A DNA stretch of 64,000 bases, from the NCBI GenBank assembly GCA_964472565.1, contig CAYYNB010000006.1, forward strand, positions 12,627 to 76,626, written 5' to 3'. How positions within the stretch are numbered: position 1 is the first letter of the stretch; each line of letters begins with the position of its first letter. The notes under the pieces were generated by a model, which did not search any database, had not been told where the DNA came from, and saw only the letters and a list, made by a program, of their open reading frames with translations. Shown piece by piece: positions 52,918-63,300 of this stretch. The translations under genes were made by a program, and so were the position numbers. This stretch comes from DATAMF01 sp964472565 (GTDB lineage Bacteria; Chloroflexota; Anaerolineae; Aggregatilineales; Aggregatilineaceae).

Positions 52918-55299
52918 TTAGCTGCCCAATCCTAACAAGCCCAGCAAAATGCGACCTACGCTATCGTTATCCTCTTTCTCTTCTTCCACCGGTTCGGTTG
53001 GCATCTCTTCTTGTGGAAACATATCTTCCGGCATCGGCTCCGACAGCATCGCGCTTACTTCATACGACTGGACAATCGTTGCCTCTTGGTTGAGATCGTT
53101 CGTGTAGTGCAGCGTAAGCGTCACCTTGACAGGGCCTTCGTCAAGCGCCATGACCATCACATTGACTGTGGTATCATCATCCGTTTTGAGCGGTTCGATG
53201 GCGGTATCCGCCCCTTCGATCACCTCGCCGTTTTCAGCTTCAGCCGTTACGGATTTGACGGCGATTGTGGTGGTCCCGGTGTTGCCAACGGTGAGCGGGA
53301 TTGCAAACGGTTCACCGACATTCACCGTTTCAGGCAGCGGACTCTGTAAACTGAACGAGAGGCGCGGCAGCGCGATAACCACCACACTCGCCTTGAACTC
53401 CTCTTTAGCCTCTGTGCCATCCGGTTTTTGATACCGCAGTGTAATTGGCAGGCTGTAGATACCGCTGGTGGTTGAGCCATTGACGATAAAATCCTGAGTC
53501 AATGTGACTTCGCCGCCTTCGGCTCCCACCTCGCCCACATACAGCGTGCCGCCCGCGCCGATTGGTGCAAATGTAGTGCTGGGTGTGGTGCTGGATTGAT
53601 CCATCCCCCCCGGTGTGCCTTCGAGACCCGGATTGCTTGTCGTCTCAACCGTGCCGAACGTGACCAGCATGTTTGATGCGTCGCCGCGCCCCACGTTGTG
53701 CAGCGTCATCTTTAAGGTAAACTGATCGCCCGGCTGCAAATGGTCTGCGCCGACATCATAGGCCGCCAGGAGCATCAGCGGCGCGGGTTTATCAGCTTTG
53801 GCGACGTTGATTGTCAGGCTGGTGGCGACTTCTTTGGCTTCGCCATCCTGCAAATAGCTGAGTTTGACGGGTTGGCCCTGCGCGCCATCTTTAGCGCTGC
53901 TGCTCACCACCAGTTCCAGGCTGATGTCAGCACTTGCGCCCGGCTGGAGATCCCCCAACGGCAGGCTGTCGCCCTGAGACCCGGAAAGCAGAATGCTGTT
54001 ATCCCCGGCGATGCGCATGAGAACCTGCGCGGCGACTGCATTCCCGGTATTGGTGATCGTTCCGGTTACGGTCACTTTCTGGCCGGGCAGCACCGGATCA
54101 GGATCAATCGTGTAATTCGAAAGCACCACCTGTGACGCTTCCGCCAATTCGCTGATCGTTACGCTTAACGTTGCTTTACTGGTCAGCGCTGTGCCCTCGA
54201 AGTCATAATAGGCCAGCGTAATCGGGATCGGGTTGGGGCCTTTGGGGGCATCCATTCCCGCGACGACGGCCAGTGCCACCAATTGCCTCGCGCCCGGATT
54301 CAGGTTGGGCAGTGTCGCGCTGGCTTGCCCATTCGCCGGGACAAACTTGCTGCCCGTATCCAGTGACACCACCACGCCCTGCGCGGTACGGTTGCCCTGG
54401 TTGACTACCTCGAAGTTGAGTGTTACCGTTCCTCCTGGAGCAGTGACGGCGGGGGTGGCCGAAAAATTGCGCACGGCTAAGGAGGGTTGCCCCGGTAGCG
54501 GCGTAGCAGCGGGCAGAGTCGGCGTGGGGTCCATGCGCTCGGTAGCAGTGGGCGGAATGGGCGGCGTGGCCGTCGGAGCCATAATCATGAGGGTGTTCGG
54601 TGAGGCCACCCACACCCCGCGATCATCCGCGACCTCGATCCGGTAGACACCAGCCGGGGCCGTCACGGGCAGAATCGCCTTCACCGCGCCATCGTTCACG
54701 AAAGTGGTTTCCAACAGGCCGACGCCCACCAGCCGTACCGTGCTGGTCGCCGAAAAACCTGATCCAAACACGGACAGCACAACTTCAACACCCTGATTCG
54801 CGGCGGTTGGCTCAGAACGCGTCACCTGGATCGGCGGGCGCGGCGTGTTTGTCGGTGTATGAGTCGGCGGTGGGTCAATCACTTGCAGCGGTGCAGGTGC
54901 CGAGACAGGATTACCGCCCGGCTGAATAACGGTGATCGGATAATCGCCCGTCGCCAGATTCGCCGGGAGCATCAGGCTGAGATGGGTATCATCCAGCAAG
55001 TTCGGTGTGATTATCTGCTGGTTGATTTGGACCGTGAGATCTGCCGTGAAATTAGTGCCAGAAATGATCAATTCACTGGCTTGTCCGCGCGTCACCTGCA
55101 CCGGGTTGATGCCGGTGACGGTGATCGGGGCTGGTTGCGAAGGCTGCTGTTCGATAGGCGTTTCGGTCTCATCCTGAGGCGTTTCGGTCTCATCCTGCGC
55201 GGCGGCAGGCGCAGCTAACTGCCACCATCCGAGCATGGAAATGGTGGCGAGAACCAGCAGCCCAGCGGTGAATTGAGCGAACGTCCGGTTATGCAACAT
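52918..55299 (-). CDS. Large secreted protein with two IPT/TIG and several CARDB-like domains
   Basis: 793 residues. The signal peptide (about 1-35) ends AAAQDE and is followed by a duplicated acidic linker (two QDETETP units). Two IPT/TIG domains follow (about 55-145 starting TGINPVQVTRGQ, and about 155-245). A Pro/Thr-rich linker leads to four or five CARDB-like Ig modules, each with the V-x-N-x-G core (NQGNRTA, NTGNAVA, NVGRGDA, NTGTTTI). An acidic tail ends with the hydrophobic GRILLGLLGLGS, possibly a weak anchor. The ATG at 55299 is preceded by AGGA and overlaps the ATPase gene by 11 bp. It is probably a cell-surface adhesin or a scaffold used by the FtsX/MacB-type system. Confidence 0.88.
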   Translation of the reverse strand: MLHNRTFAQFTAGLLVLATISMLGWWQLAAPAAAQDETETPQDETETPIEQQPSQPAPITVTGINPVQVTRGQASELIISGTNFTADLTVQINQQIITPNLLDDTHLSLMLPANLATGDYPITVIQPGGNPVSAPAPLQVIDPPPTHTPTNTPRPPIQVTRSEPTAANQGVEVVLSVFGSGFSATSTVRLVGVGLLETTFVNDGAVKAILPVTAPAGVYRIEVADDRGVWVASPNTLMIMAPTATPPIPPTATERMDPTPTLPAATPLPGQPSLAVRNFSATPAVTAPGGTVTLNFEVVNQGNRTAQGVVVSLDTGSKFVPANGQASATLPNLNPGARQLVALAVVAGMDAPKGPNPIPITLAYYDFEGTALTSKATLSVTISELAEASQVVLSNYTIDPDPVLPGQKVTVTGTITNTGNAVAAQVLMRIAGDNSILLSGSQGDSLPLGDLQPGASADISLELVVSSSAKDGAQGQPVKLSYLQDGEAKEVATSLTINVAKADKPAPLMLLAAYDVGADHLQPGDQFTLKMTLHNVGRGDASNMLVTFGTVETTSNPGLEGTPGGMDQSSTTPSTTFAPIGAGGTLYVGEVGAEGGEVTLTQDFIVNGSTTSGIYSLPITLRYQKPDGTEAKEEFKASVVVIALPRLSFSLQSPLPETVNVGEPFAIPLTVGNTGTTTIAVKSVTAEAENGEVIEGADTAIEPLKTDDDTTVNVMVMALDEGPVKVTLTLHYTNDLNQEATIVQSYEVSAMLSEPMPEDMFPQEEMPTEPVEEEKEDNDSVGRILLGLLGLGS

Positions 55300-56008
55300 C
55301 TCGGTTTTCCTGTGTCTGGCGATCATTGATCAGATAGCCATCCTTCAATTCCAACATGCGATCTGCGTAACGCGCAATGCCCGGATCGTGCGTCACGACG
55401 ACAATGGTTTTGCCCTGCCGGGTACACAGGCTGCGCAGCATACGCATCACGGTTTGGCCTGTCTTGCTGTCGAGCGCGCCGGTTGGCTCATCGGCCATAA
55501 TAATCGGCGGGTTGCCAAACAAGGCCCGCGCAATAGCCACCCGCTGCTGCTGCCCGCCCGACAACTGCGAAGGGCGGTGTTGCATGCGCTCGCCCATGCC
55601 GAGCAAGGAGAGGAGTTGAACGGCCCGATTTTCGCGTACATGGCGCGGTATTCCAGCAAAAATGCCGGGAAGCGCCACATTTTGCAAGGCGGTCATGGTC
55701 GGGACCAAATGAAACGCCTGGAAGATAAACCCAATCATCTCGCGTCGGAAGCGGGCCAGATCATCGCTGGATAATCGATCCAGGTGTCGCTCTCCCACCG
55801 CTACCTGTCCGGCTGTTGGTTGATCTAAGCCGCCCAGCAGATACAGCAGGGTACTTTTGCCCGATCCGCTTGGTCCCATAATGGCGACAAACTGCCCCTG
55901 CGGAATGTCTAATGTGATCCCATTCAACGCATGGACCCACTCATCGCCCAGGCGGAACGTCTTTTCTAGATTCTGAGTCGTGACAATCGGTTGGTTGGAA
56001 CCGTTCAT
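55289..56008 (-). CDS. ABC transporter ATPase, LolD/MacB type
   Basis: ATPase of 239 residues. Walker A GPSGSGKST, signature LSGGQQQRVAIARAL, Walker B IIMADEPTGALDSKTG. The TGALDSKTG ending is typical of LolD/MacB/FtsE partners. It works with the FtsX/MacB-type permease two genes further on. It overlaps the YIP1-like gene by four bases (ATGA) and the secreted-protein gene by 11. Confidence 0.95.
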   Translation of the reverse strand: MNGSNQPIVTTQNLEKTFRLGDEWVHALNGITLDIPQGQFVAIMGPSGSGKSTLLYLLGGLDQPTAGQVAVGERHLDRLSSDDLARFRREMIGFIFQAFHLVPTMTALQNVALPGIFAGIPRHVRENRAVQLLSLLGMGERMQHRPSQLSGGQQQRVAIARALFGNPPIIMADEPTGALDSKTGQTVMRMLRSLCTRQGKTIVVVTHDPGIARYADRMLELKDGYLINDRQTQENRDVA

Positions 56009-57054
56009 GGTTTTTGTTCCATCTTGTCGGTTTCAATCGGCGCTTCGGCGGTGGCTTCTTCCGTACTCACGGGCAGTTCTGCATCAGGAATTACCATCCC
56101 TTCCTCAGATTCCAAAGGTGGTTCGCCCATCTCATCCACACCGAACTGCTCTTCATCTGGCATCCCCATATCGTCCATTCCTGCCGGTGTTTCAGCTTCG
56201 ACTTCGGGCGCTTCGACTGTGCCGAGCACCACCGGGACGATGACGAGCAGCACGACCCAGGTGATGACGATCAGCGCCACAGCCCACGAACGCCCGCGCA
56301 GCGCAGATCGTGCGCCGCAGTAAACGAGGGCGAGCATCCACAAGCCAAAGAGGGTCAGCCGCATGGTGAAGGAATACAGCAAATCTTGTTGAATTAAGGA
56401 TAAGTCCTTGTACCCATCCCACTCCGGCAGCAGCCCTGAGATACCGGGTTCGCCTGCGCTGCCGCCCATCCAAAAATAGATCAGTTGCAGTCCGGCCATC
56501 AGACCGAGCGGCAAACTGGCCCACACCACGACCTGAAGATTCAGGCCCAGGCGCGGCGCGTTCCCATTCAAAAGCGAGATGCTTGATAACAGCAGACCCA
56601 GGCTCAACCAGACCAGCAGAATATTGCTGGCGGCAGTTACACCTGTTTTCCAGTCCGCCGAGACTTCTTCCGGCGATTTTGTTTCTTCGACTTCGGCGGT
56701 ATCGCCTATCCCCGACATCTCGCCGCCGCCCGCATAGGGATCACTGGCAAACGGATCAGCGGAAGGGATGTCGCCCATGCCGTCGCTCATATCCGCTTCG
56801 GTATCCTCTTTGCCCGCTGCGGTCTGGTGTTGGACCGCGCTAATGCCTGTCAGCAGCAAAATGAGGAGAGCAATCCAGACCCACTGGCGGGAATCCAGCG
56901 TAAGATTACGAAAAAACTGGCCGGGCTGAAGCAGCACGGCAAAAACTTGACCAAGTAAGCTGCGGGAGCGCGCTGGCATGGTCGGGGTATAATTTTCCGA
57001 CGCCGGAGGGACGCTCCGCGGTGTACGATTCAGGCGAGAATGAGCATCAGCCAT
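56005..57054 (-). CDS. YIP1-family-like membrane protein with acidic loops
   Basis: 349 residues with about five or six predicted membrane helices. A cytosolic-looking, basic N-terminus is followed by helix 1 (about 48-66). A very acidic, Met/Gly-rich loop (about 70-120) and another acidic Met-rich tail (about 290-349) flank the core. The core (SRSLLGQVFAVLLQPGQFFRNL, then the helices) resembles YIP1-type membrane proteins of Chloroflexota. It opens the operon and may help assemble or regulate the ABC complex. Its exact role is not known. The family assignment is tentative. Confidence 0.7.
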   Translation of the reverse strand: MADAHSRLNRTPRSVPPASENYTPTMPARSRSLLGQVFAVLLQPGQFFRNLTLDSRQWVWIALLILLLTGISAVQHQTAAGKEDTEADMSDGMGDIPSADPFASDPYAGGGEMSGIGDTAEVEETKSPEEVSADWKTGVTAASNILLVWLSLGLLLSSISLLNGNAPRLGLNLQVVVWASLPLGLMAGLQLIYFWMGGSAGEPGISGLLPEWDGYKDLSLIQQDLLYSFTMRLTLFGLWMLALVYCGARSALRGRSWAVALIVITWVVLLVIVPVVLGTVEAPEVEAETPAGMDDMGMPDEEQFGVDEMGEPPLESEEGMVIPDAELPVSTEEATAEAPIETDKMEQKP

Positions 57055-57264
57055 TCAGCCCCTCCTACTGAGATAATTTCTAAACCAATTGATTGTACGA
57101 GTAAGTTACCGCTTTTGTTTCGCGCGGGAACCTACGTTCAACCAACTGTTGATCCACGACTTCAATTGTCACAGACGTTAGTATAACGGAGACATAGTGT
57201 TGTGGGGTAGTATGGGATTGGTTTGAATCAGGTTAGGGCGGAAAGCGCTTCCGCCCCTTCACGT

Positions 57265-59205
57265 TTATTCCGCAGTGATAAACGCCTCATAGTCTTGCAG
57301 CGTGCCCCCATCCAGGCAGCATTCGATGATGTCGCGTCCCAGCGGATCTAAGTCGGGTTCCAGGTAATCAGCCAGGCACTGCCGGAAAAACGAGTACAGA
57401 ATATCGGCTCCCTGGTCATACCCTTCTTCGCCAACTTCGGGCTGCGTATCGACCTGGAGGAACCAGCGGGCCACCATACGTCCTTCAACGTGCAGTTGGT
57501 GGACAGTTGAGCCGAGCAGCGGACAGCGGGCCGGGCGGATTTGGTCGGGTTTAAACTTCGCGCTCCCCCGGCGGGCCAGATATTCACGGGCGATCCACTG
57601 AGCCATAAAGCCCACCCGCCACGCGCCGATGTGCTGGTTCGGGCACAAAATATGCCGCGTCCGTTTGTACGCCACGAACTGTTTGAGCAGCAGATTCGCC
57701 TGGGGGATGCGCCGCCCCGAAGCAAAGGGCCAGAATGAGCCGACCCCCTCACTGTTCATGCCATCCCCATCCAGAATGCTGGGGCTGCCGTGTCCGCGTG
57801 GAGATACCAAGCGCCACAACCAGGCCAGCGCTGGTGGCAAAATGTGGAACAAGCCGACGATGCCATAGGTGGGCTGTGCTTTGGTGCAGGGCGGCATGCG
57901 GAGGCCAAAACTGCGAATGTCTACACTCACTGCGCCGTCTACCACATTCGGAAACAGATGGCGAGGAACGACCACGCGTGGATTGGGACACGGCTTGCCG
58001 GGTTTATCTTCGATATGCTCCCAGATCAGCGCGCGGCTGCCGGGCATAGCATCAATGTTAAGAAATTGCAGTGGGGTATCGGGCTGCGCCGTGAGCCGTT
58101 CCAGGTGCATATCGGCCCCATAATAATTAATATGGTTGACGCGCACAAACCAGGCATCTTCCGCATCCGTAACCCATAACTTGCTGTTGTTGCCCTGAAT
58201 CGCGGGGTGACACAGCGCCATATCATCGTTCACCGGGTGCAGTTCACAGCTCCGGGGGATTTCCAGGTAACGTTTTTCGCCTGTGACCAGATTTTCCCCC
58301 AGCAGCAAGCGCCCATCGGTTTCACGGTGGGCCTGTTCCAGCATTTCACTTTTTCCGCCGCCGCTCGCGCCTTCATGCATAATCGTTACGACATTATCGT
58401 AAGGTGTGATAACCTGTACCGTTGAACAATGGGCCGTAACCCACCCCTCATCTTCGCGCTCGCCCAGGTCGATCAGCATGCCATACACACCTTTTTTGGC
58501 GCTGGGGCCGGGATACAGATTGAAGGCAAACATCTCGTAAAGAGCAGGGCAGCGGTGATGCACCACAATCTGTTTGCCGCCGAAGTGGGTATGCCGAAAA
58601 GGCGGAATCACATAGATGATGGCTTTGGGAGAAAAAGTTGGGGGCAGATCGTCGTAGGGAATAATCCCCTGTAGCATCGCCAGCGAAAACGCAAAAAATC
58701 CGGCATTGGCGGGCGCAATCGCGAGCGCATCGATTCCCATTCCGGGGCGACCTGCGATAAATCCGAAAATGACGAGTTCTTGTGTTTTGAGCCACGCCAG
58801 CGCTTCGTCGCGCACAGGAGCAAAATCCATGCCGAAACGCTGCTGGTAGGTGTCTTTGTGGGTGGGGAGATTATCCCCGACGACCAGACAATCGGGGTCC
58901 CGGCGGCGCATATAGGGTTCGGGATAGTTGACCGACATCCCGTTCCGCACACGCACCACCGACGCTTCGACATAACGCCCCTGGTCAGGCAAGTCGTAGG
59001 CCACTTCAAATAAATTGCTCTCAGGACCGCCACAAGCCAAATCAAGCAGATCATCGGTTGTGCTCGACACGATGACATGCGGGCATGCAGCCAGAAGATC
59101 GGCCACTTCAGACGGCGGGTTATACTTTTCCCAGTTCAACTTGAGCAAATCTCCCTTATTATAGCTGTTCCAAGACCTATCCGATTGTAACAAAACTCCG
59201 TTCAT
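57265..59205 (-). CDS. PEPCK-like P-loop protein, probable DUF4914 family
   Basis: 646 residues from the chosen ATG. The mid-region has a phosphate-binding loop HEGASGGGKSEML at 277-289, of the kind found in phosphoenolpyruvate carboxykinase and HPr kinase. Other conserved-looking blocks are FAFNLYPGPSAKKGVYGMLI, NIDAMPGSRALIWEHIED and QPTYGIVGLFHILPPAL. I believe this is DUF4914, of unknown function; a kinase or nucleotide-dependent role is inferred. Start choice is uncertain: an in-frame ATG at 59295 adds 30 residues but leaves only 31 bp to the divergent gene, and neither has a strong ribosome site. It stands alone on its strand. Confidence 0.75.
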   Translation of the reverse strand: MNGVLLQSDRSWNSYNKGDLLKLNWEKYNPPSEVADLLAACPHVIVSSTTDDLLDLACGGPESNLFEVAYDLPDQGRYVEASVVRVRNGMSVNYPEPYMRRRDPDCLVVGDNLPTHKDTYQQRFGMDFAPVRDEALAWLKTQELVIFGFIAGRPGMGIDALAIAPANAGFFAFSLAMLQGIIPYDDLPPTFSPKAIIYVIPPFRHTHFGGKQIVVHHRCPALYEMFAFNLYPGPSAKKGVYGMLIDLGEREDEGWVTAHCSTVQVITPYDNVVTIMHEGASGGGKSEMLEQAHRETDGRLLLGENLVTGEKRYLEIPRSCELHPVNDDMALCHPAIQGNNSKLWVTDAEDAWFVRVNHINYYGADMHLERLTAQPDTPLQFLNIDAMPGSRALIWEHIEDKPGKPCPNPRVVVPRHLFPNVVDGAVSVDIRSFGLRMPPCTKAQPTYGIVGLFHILPPALAWLWRLVSPRGHGSPSILDGDGMNSEGVGSFWPFASGRRIPQANLLLKQFVAYKRTRHILCPNQHIGAWRVGFMAQWIAREYLARRGSAKFKPDQIRPARCPLLGSTVHQLHVEGRMVARWFLQVDTQPEVGEEGYDQGADILYSFFRQCLADYLEPDLDPLGRDIIECCLDGGTLQDYEAFITAE

Positions 59206-59326
59206 TATTATTCGTTCATTTTCTCCAACTTGCGCGAATGGTGTAGATAATGCGTAAATACTAGTGACGTTTAAGGGGATCTTTTGTATCTTCATAAATA
59301 GCTGACATCAACACAAGGAGAATCTG

Positions 59327-60007
59327 ATGTTATCAAGTCACCGTCTGAAAAAATATGTCCTGCTGGGGGGCATTACTATACTGCTGCTGACGGGGGTCTT
59401 TTCGGTGCCCCACCCCGCACAAGCGCAGGGAATAGGCTGCCAGTTCAACATTCTGATGGTTGATACGTTGATCCTTCGCACCAATCCGTCGTGGGCATCC
59501 ACCATCAGCACGACCCTCTTAAAAGGTGAAACCGTGTGTCTGATCGGACGTACGGCGGATACCACTTGGTTCCAGGTAACGCGGAGCGGTGCGGTTGTCG
59601 GGTGGGGACCGGCCAACGCCTTTTGGGCCAACATCCCGTTTACCGCGCTTCCCGTCGTGGGTTCTACGACGAATCCGCCGCCCGTCACCGGCCAGACTTA
59701 TGTCGTTCAATGGGGCGATACGTTGTTTAGCATCGCGCAGCGCTATGGTATGAATTGGCAGGCGTTAGCCGCCGCCAACCAGATTTATGGACCCTACTAT
59801 CCCATTTATGCCGGGCAGACGCTGGTGATTTCGGCGGGAACTATTCCCACTACGCCGAGTTACACCACCTATACGGTGCAGCGCGGAGAATATCTCGTCA
59901 GCATCGCGCGCAAATATGGGTTGACCTGGCAGGCGCTCGCCACTGCGAATAATATTGGCTACCCCTACATCATCTACACCGGGCAAGTGCTCATCATACC
60001 GCGTTAG
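59327..60007 (+). CDS. Secreted SH3b - LysM - LysM protein
   Basis: 226 residues with a signal peptide (about 1-35, ending AQAQG). An SH3b-like domain (about 40-100: MVDTLILRTNPSWASTISTT ... TWFQVTRS) precedes two LysM domains, each ending in a LVIS/LIIP stretch (TYVVQWGDTLFSIAQRYGMN and TYTVQRGEYLVSIARKYGLT). It should bind peptidoglycan or other N-acetylglucosamine polymer at the surface. No catalytic domain is visible, so it is a binder or scaffold. AAGGAG precedes the ATG. A terminator-like hairpin follows at 60052. Confidence 0.92.
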   Translation: MLSSHRLKKYVLLGGITILLLTGVFSVPHPAQAQGIGCQFNILMVDTLILRTNPSWASTISTTLLKGETVCLIGRTADTTWFQVTRSGAVVGWGPANAFWANIPFTALPVVGSTTNPPPVTGQTYVVQWGDTLFSIAQRYGMNWQALAAANQIYGPYYPIYAGQTLVISAGTIPTTPSYTTYTVQRGEYLVSIARKYGLTWQALATANNIGYPYIIYTGQVLIIPR

Positions 60008-60051
60008 TTTGAGCGGGGCAGGGTATTACGGCTTATTGCTCCGTCCACAAG

Positions 60052-60077
60052 TCCCTCTCTGCGTCTGCGGGGAGGGA
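60052..60077 (+). terminator. Terminator-like hairpin after LysM protein gene
   Basis: TCCCTCTC (60052-60059) pairs with GGGAGGGA (60070-60077; one G-T pair), followed by TTT. The stem is short and the loop 10 nt, so strength is moderate. Confidence 0.5.
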
Positions 60078-60234
60078 TTTACCCGCCCTTAATGCGTATG
60101 ATCTTCCTCCCCCTGTTTCCCCTGAATAAATTTCAATTCCGGCTGCCCAAAAGTGAGCAAGATATATTACTGCAACTATGTCAATCAAAAAGCGATTAAA
60201 AATGATAATAATTCTTAATTTTGAAATTTGACAA

Positions 60235-60264
60235 TTGATATTAAAATACAAATGGTGATAAAAT
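60235..60264 (+). promoter_or_regulatory. Promoter of large secreted repeat protein
   Basis: -35 TTGATA (60235-60240), 18-nt spacer, -10 TAAAAT (60259-60264) with an upstream TG (extended -10). Transcription would begin near 60271. Confidence 0.6.
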
Positions 60265-60284
60265 GTTTCCTTAACAGTTTGAAT

Positions 60285-60299
60285 ATGATAATTTATCAT
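60285..60299. promoter_or_regulatory. Palindrome near transcription start of large secreted protein gene
   Basis: ATGATAATTTATCAT, perfect 7-bp arms around one base, about 15-30 nt below the predicted start of transcription. It could be an operator for a dimeric regulator. Confidence 0.45.
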
Positions 60300-60347
60300 C
60301 TAATTAGTCCTGCTCCTAAATAAGTTGTTGTCATCTATGGGGGACAT

Positions 60348-63300
60348 ATGAGACAAAGACACTGGCTCTTCGGAGTCACGATCCTCGTTGTATGCTGTAC
60401 GTTGTTTCTTCCCAATTGGAATGGTGAGTTATCTCCCCAGGCACCCCTTGCCTTAGCCAGCCCACCGGCGGTAGCTGCGGCAGGTGTTACCCTCGATGTC
60501 CCCTCTCCTGTTTATATCGGTGACACCTTTACTTTCACCGTTTCATTCGATAATACCGCGCCGAATGCGGCGGGTAATGTGGGCTATGGGCCGTTTATCG
60601 ACATCGTGCTCCCCGTGAATGGGGCAGATGGCGCAGCCGGAACCAGCACGCCGGATGGCATTGATTTTGTCAGTGCAACCTATCTGGGAGTCGCCGTAAC
60701 CACCTACGAACTCACGTTTCCCGCAGGAACCGGGTGTGTTGATCATCCTTACGCGTTTGACACAACCCACACGCCGTACCAGGTCTGCGGTACACCAGGC
60801 GATAAACTGGTGGTGATTGTGCTGCCGTTTGGTTCCTTTGCGCCGGATCAACCTGCCGCTGCCGTTGAAATTGTGGCCCAGGTCAGCAATCTGGCCGATC
60901 TGGATGTCCCGCTGCCAATCCGGACACGTGGCGGTTTTCGATATGGCAATGATGCGCTAGATAACTGGTGCTGCGATCCGGTGATTTTGAGCCAGTCCAG
61001 CCCGGACAGCAGCACATGGAGTCCTTCTGAACCGGTGACGCCTACGCTGCTGACCCTGACCAAGACGAACGATGGTCCCGAAGGCGAAACCGCCACCGGA
61101 CCCAACTACCCTCGCACTTATACGGTTACAGTAGAAGTGGCCGACGGGCAAACCCTCACCAATCTGAATGTCACCGACTACTTCGATGACAATATTGTGA
61201 TTACGGGGGTTTCCAATTTCAGCCCGGCGGGCAGTGTGGTATCGCTGGGCGGCGTGGCCCCGGTTTACCCCTATGGACCCGCCAGCGCACCGAATAATAC
61301 CCTGGTGGTGAACTTCCCCAGCGTCACAGGTACTGCGTCCTTTGATGTTCAGTTTTATGTGCCGCAGAATGACGCGGGCGGCAGCGCAGTCCTGAATGCC
61401 ACCAGCGGCGATGATACCCTTACCGAAAATCGGGTGGCGGCTACGGCCAGTTGGACGCCGCTCGATGGGCGCGATCCCCTCACGCCGATCACCGTGAACG
61501 GCACCTGTCCGACGTGCCCCCCGCTGGATACGTTGGAAGATAAGTCGATTGCCACGCAAAAAAGCGTGAGCGTTGTTACCAGCCCGCTGCGTTCGGGTTC
61601 AATCTTGGAATATACGATTGAATTCCAGATTTCAGACTTTTTTACATTTGATGACCTGATCCTCACCGATACATTTTCGGACGGACAGCGTTTTAACACC
61701 GCCTTCACGCCAACGATCAGCGTGACCGATCGCACCGAAACGCGCAGCGGCAGTATGAGCATTGTGAACTCGCCTTCGGCGACCTGTGCCACTGCCGGGA
61801 CAAATAATGTCATCGTCAATGAATCTGAAATTGGCAACGACACCAACCCCGCCACCGATGGCAGCACAACAGTGACATTCTGCATCTCCGAAGCGCTGCT
61901 TGATCTGAGTGCTGCTGATGGTATCGTGCAGGGCGGGCGCGCGGTTGCCCCGAATGCCGGAGCCGCTACCGGAACGATCACGTTCCAGACGGTTGTTCAG
62001 GATCAGTTCTCCGATACCTATCCATCCGGTGATCGCAGCGTCGATCATGGCGATCTGCTGACCAACGACGCGGTTGTGGATGGCCGTATCCTGAACAATA
62101 CGACGCTGTTGCCGACAGGCGAGCGTGAAACCGACGATACAGGCACTGAAGTCAATATTTCGCAGGGGACGCTCACCAAGTCGATCTACCAGATCAACGG
62201 TCTTGCGCCCACGGGGAATCCACCGCTGATTTCGCCCGGTGATACGGTGACGTACCGGCTGCAATATCAGATGCCCAGCAGCGACTTTGAAGATTTCTAT
62301 CTCACCGACTATTTGCCGCTGCCCATCTTTAACGCCACCGAAGTCGCGACTTTTGTAGACACGATCAGCGCTGCGTCTCCTGCCGCTGGACAAGCCAAGT
62401 TTGGTCCGTCCGAAACGCTGCGGCCCATTTCGGGAATCGTGCCCACCATCACGACGGATGCGACCTCGAACAGTGTTCGGTTCTACTTAGGCTTCTTTGA
62501 TGATCCGGCGAACCGGGACACGACAGTTGATATTCTTTTCACCGTCACCGTCAGCAACCTGCCTTTTGCCGACGGCTTATATCTGACCAATCAGGCCCGT
62601 TCGCATGAAGGCTCGACCAACGCCGAAGAAGAGACGGTGGATGAGATCATTCAGGTGCAGCTAGGTGAACCCGTCCTGATCGTCCGCAAGGGTGTTACGG
62701 ATACCGATAACCCCAATGAGGTATTTACCCTGAATCCACCCGTTCCGGCAGGCTTCCCGGTTGGCGTCGGCTCCAGCGACTTGGCAGCTAACCCCGTAGA
62801 TGCCGATACCAGCGGTGTTGATGGTAATGACATTGTTGAATTTGCGATTGTGCTCGAAAATACTGGCTCCAGCACGGGCGGTGCGTTTGACATCACCATC
62901 AGTGATACCTTGCCTCCTGGACTGGTTATTCCCGCGGGCGGTATCAACCTCACGATTGTGCGCGGCGATGGGCATGTGTTGGCCTCGAATCCGGTAGGCA
63001 GCACGGCAACCGAAGCGTCCGGCCTGTTTAATGATGGCTTCCGTATCTACGATCCCACCGCCCCGACTGGCCCGGTTTGCCAGAAATACCATCCCAACGA
63101 TGGATCGAACATCATCATCATTACCTACGAACTTCGCGTTGATCCCAATGCCCAACCGGGGCAGGTGATCACCAACACCGCGTCGCTGACCAACTATGCG
63201 GGCACCTCCGGCGGCCCCAACCATCTTGATGACGGTTCGGGCGGCGTCCAGCCGATCACCGATGATGCATCCGTGACGATCACCGGCTGGCCCACACCCG

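Larger units (their letters stand above)
60078..60347. other. A/T-rich intergenic region with promoter and palindrome
   Basis: No gene over this stretch; an 88-codon minus frame has no support. A promoter candidate (60235-60264) and a 15-bp palindrome (60285-60299) precede the large secreted protein. The stretch is much richer in A/T than its surroundings. Confidence 0.5.

Noticed and set aside
61632..62393. 253-codon minus-strand frame inside the giant surface protein gene
   Set aside because: Antisense to a continuous long coding frame that has clear repeat modules.
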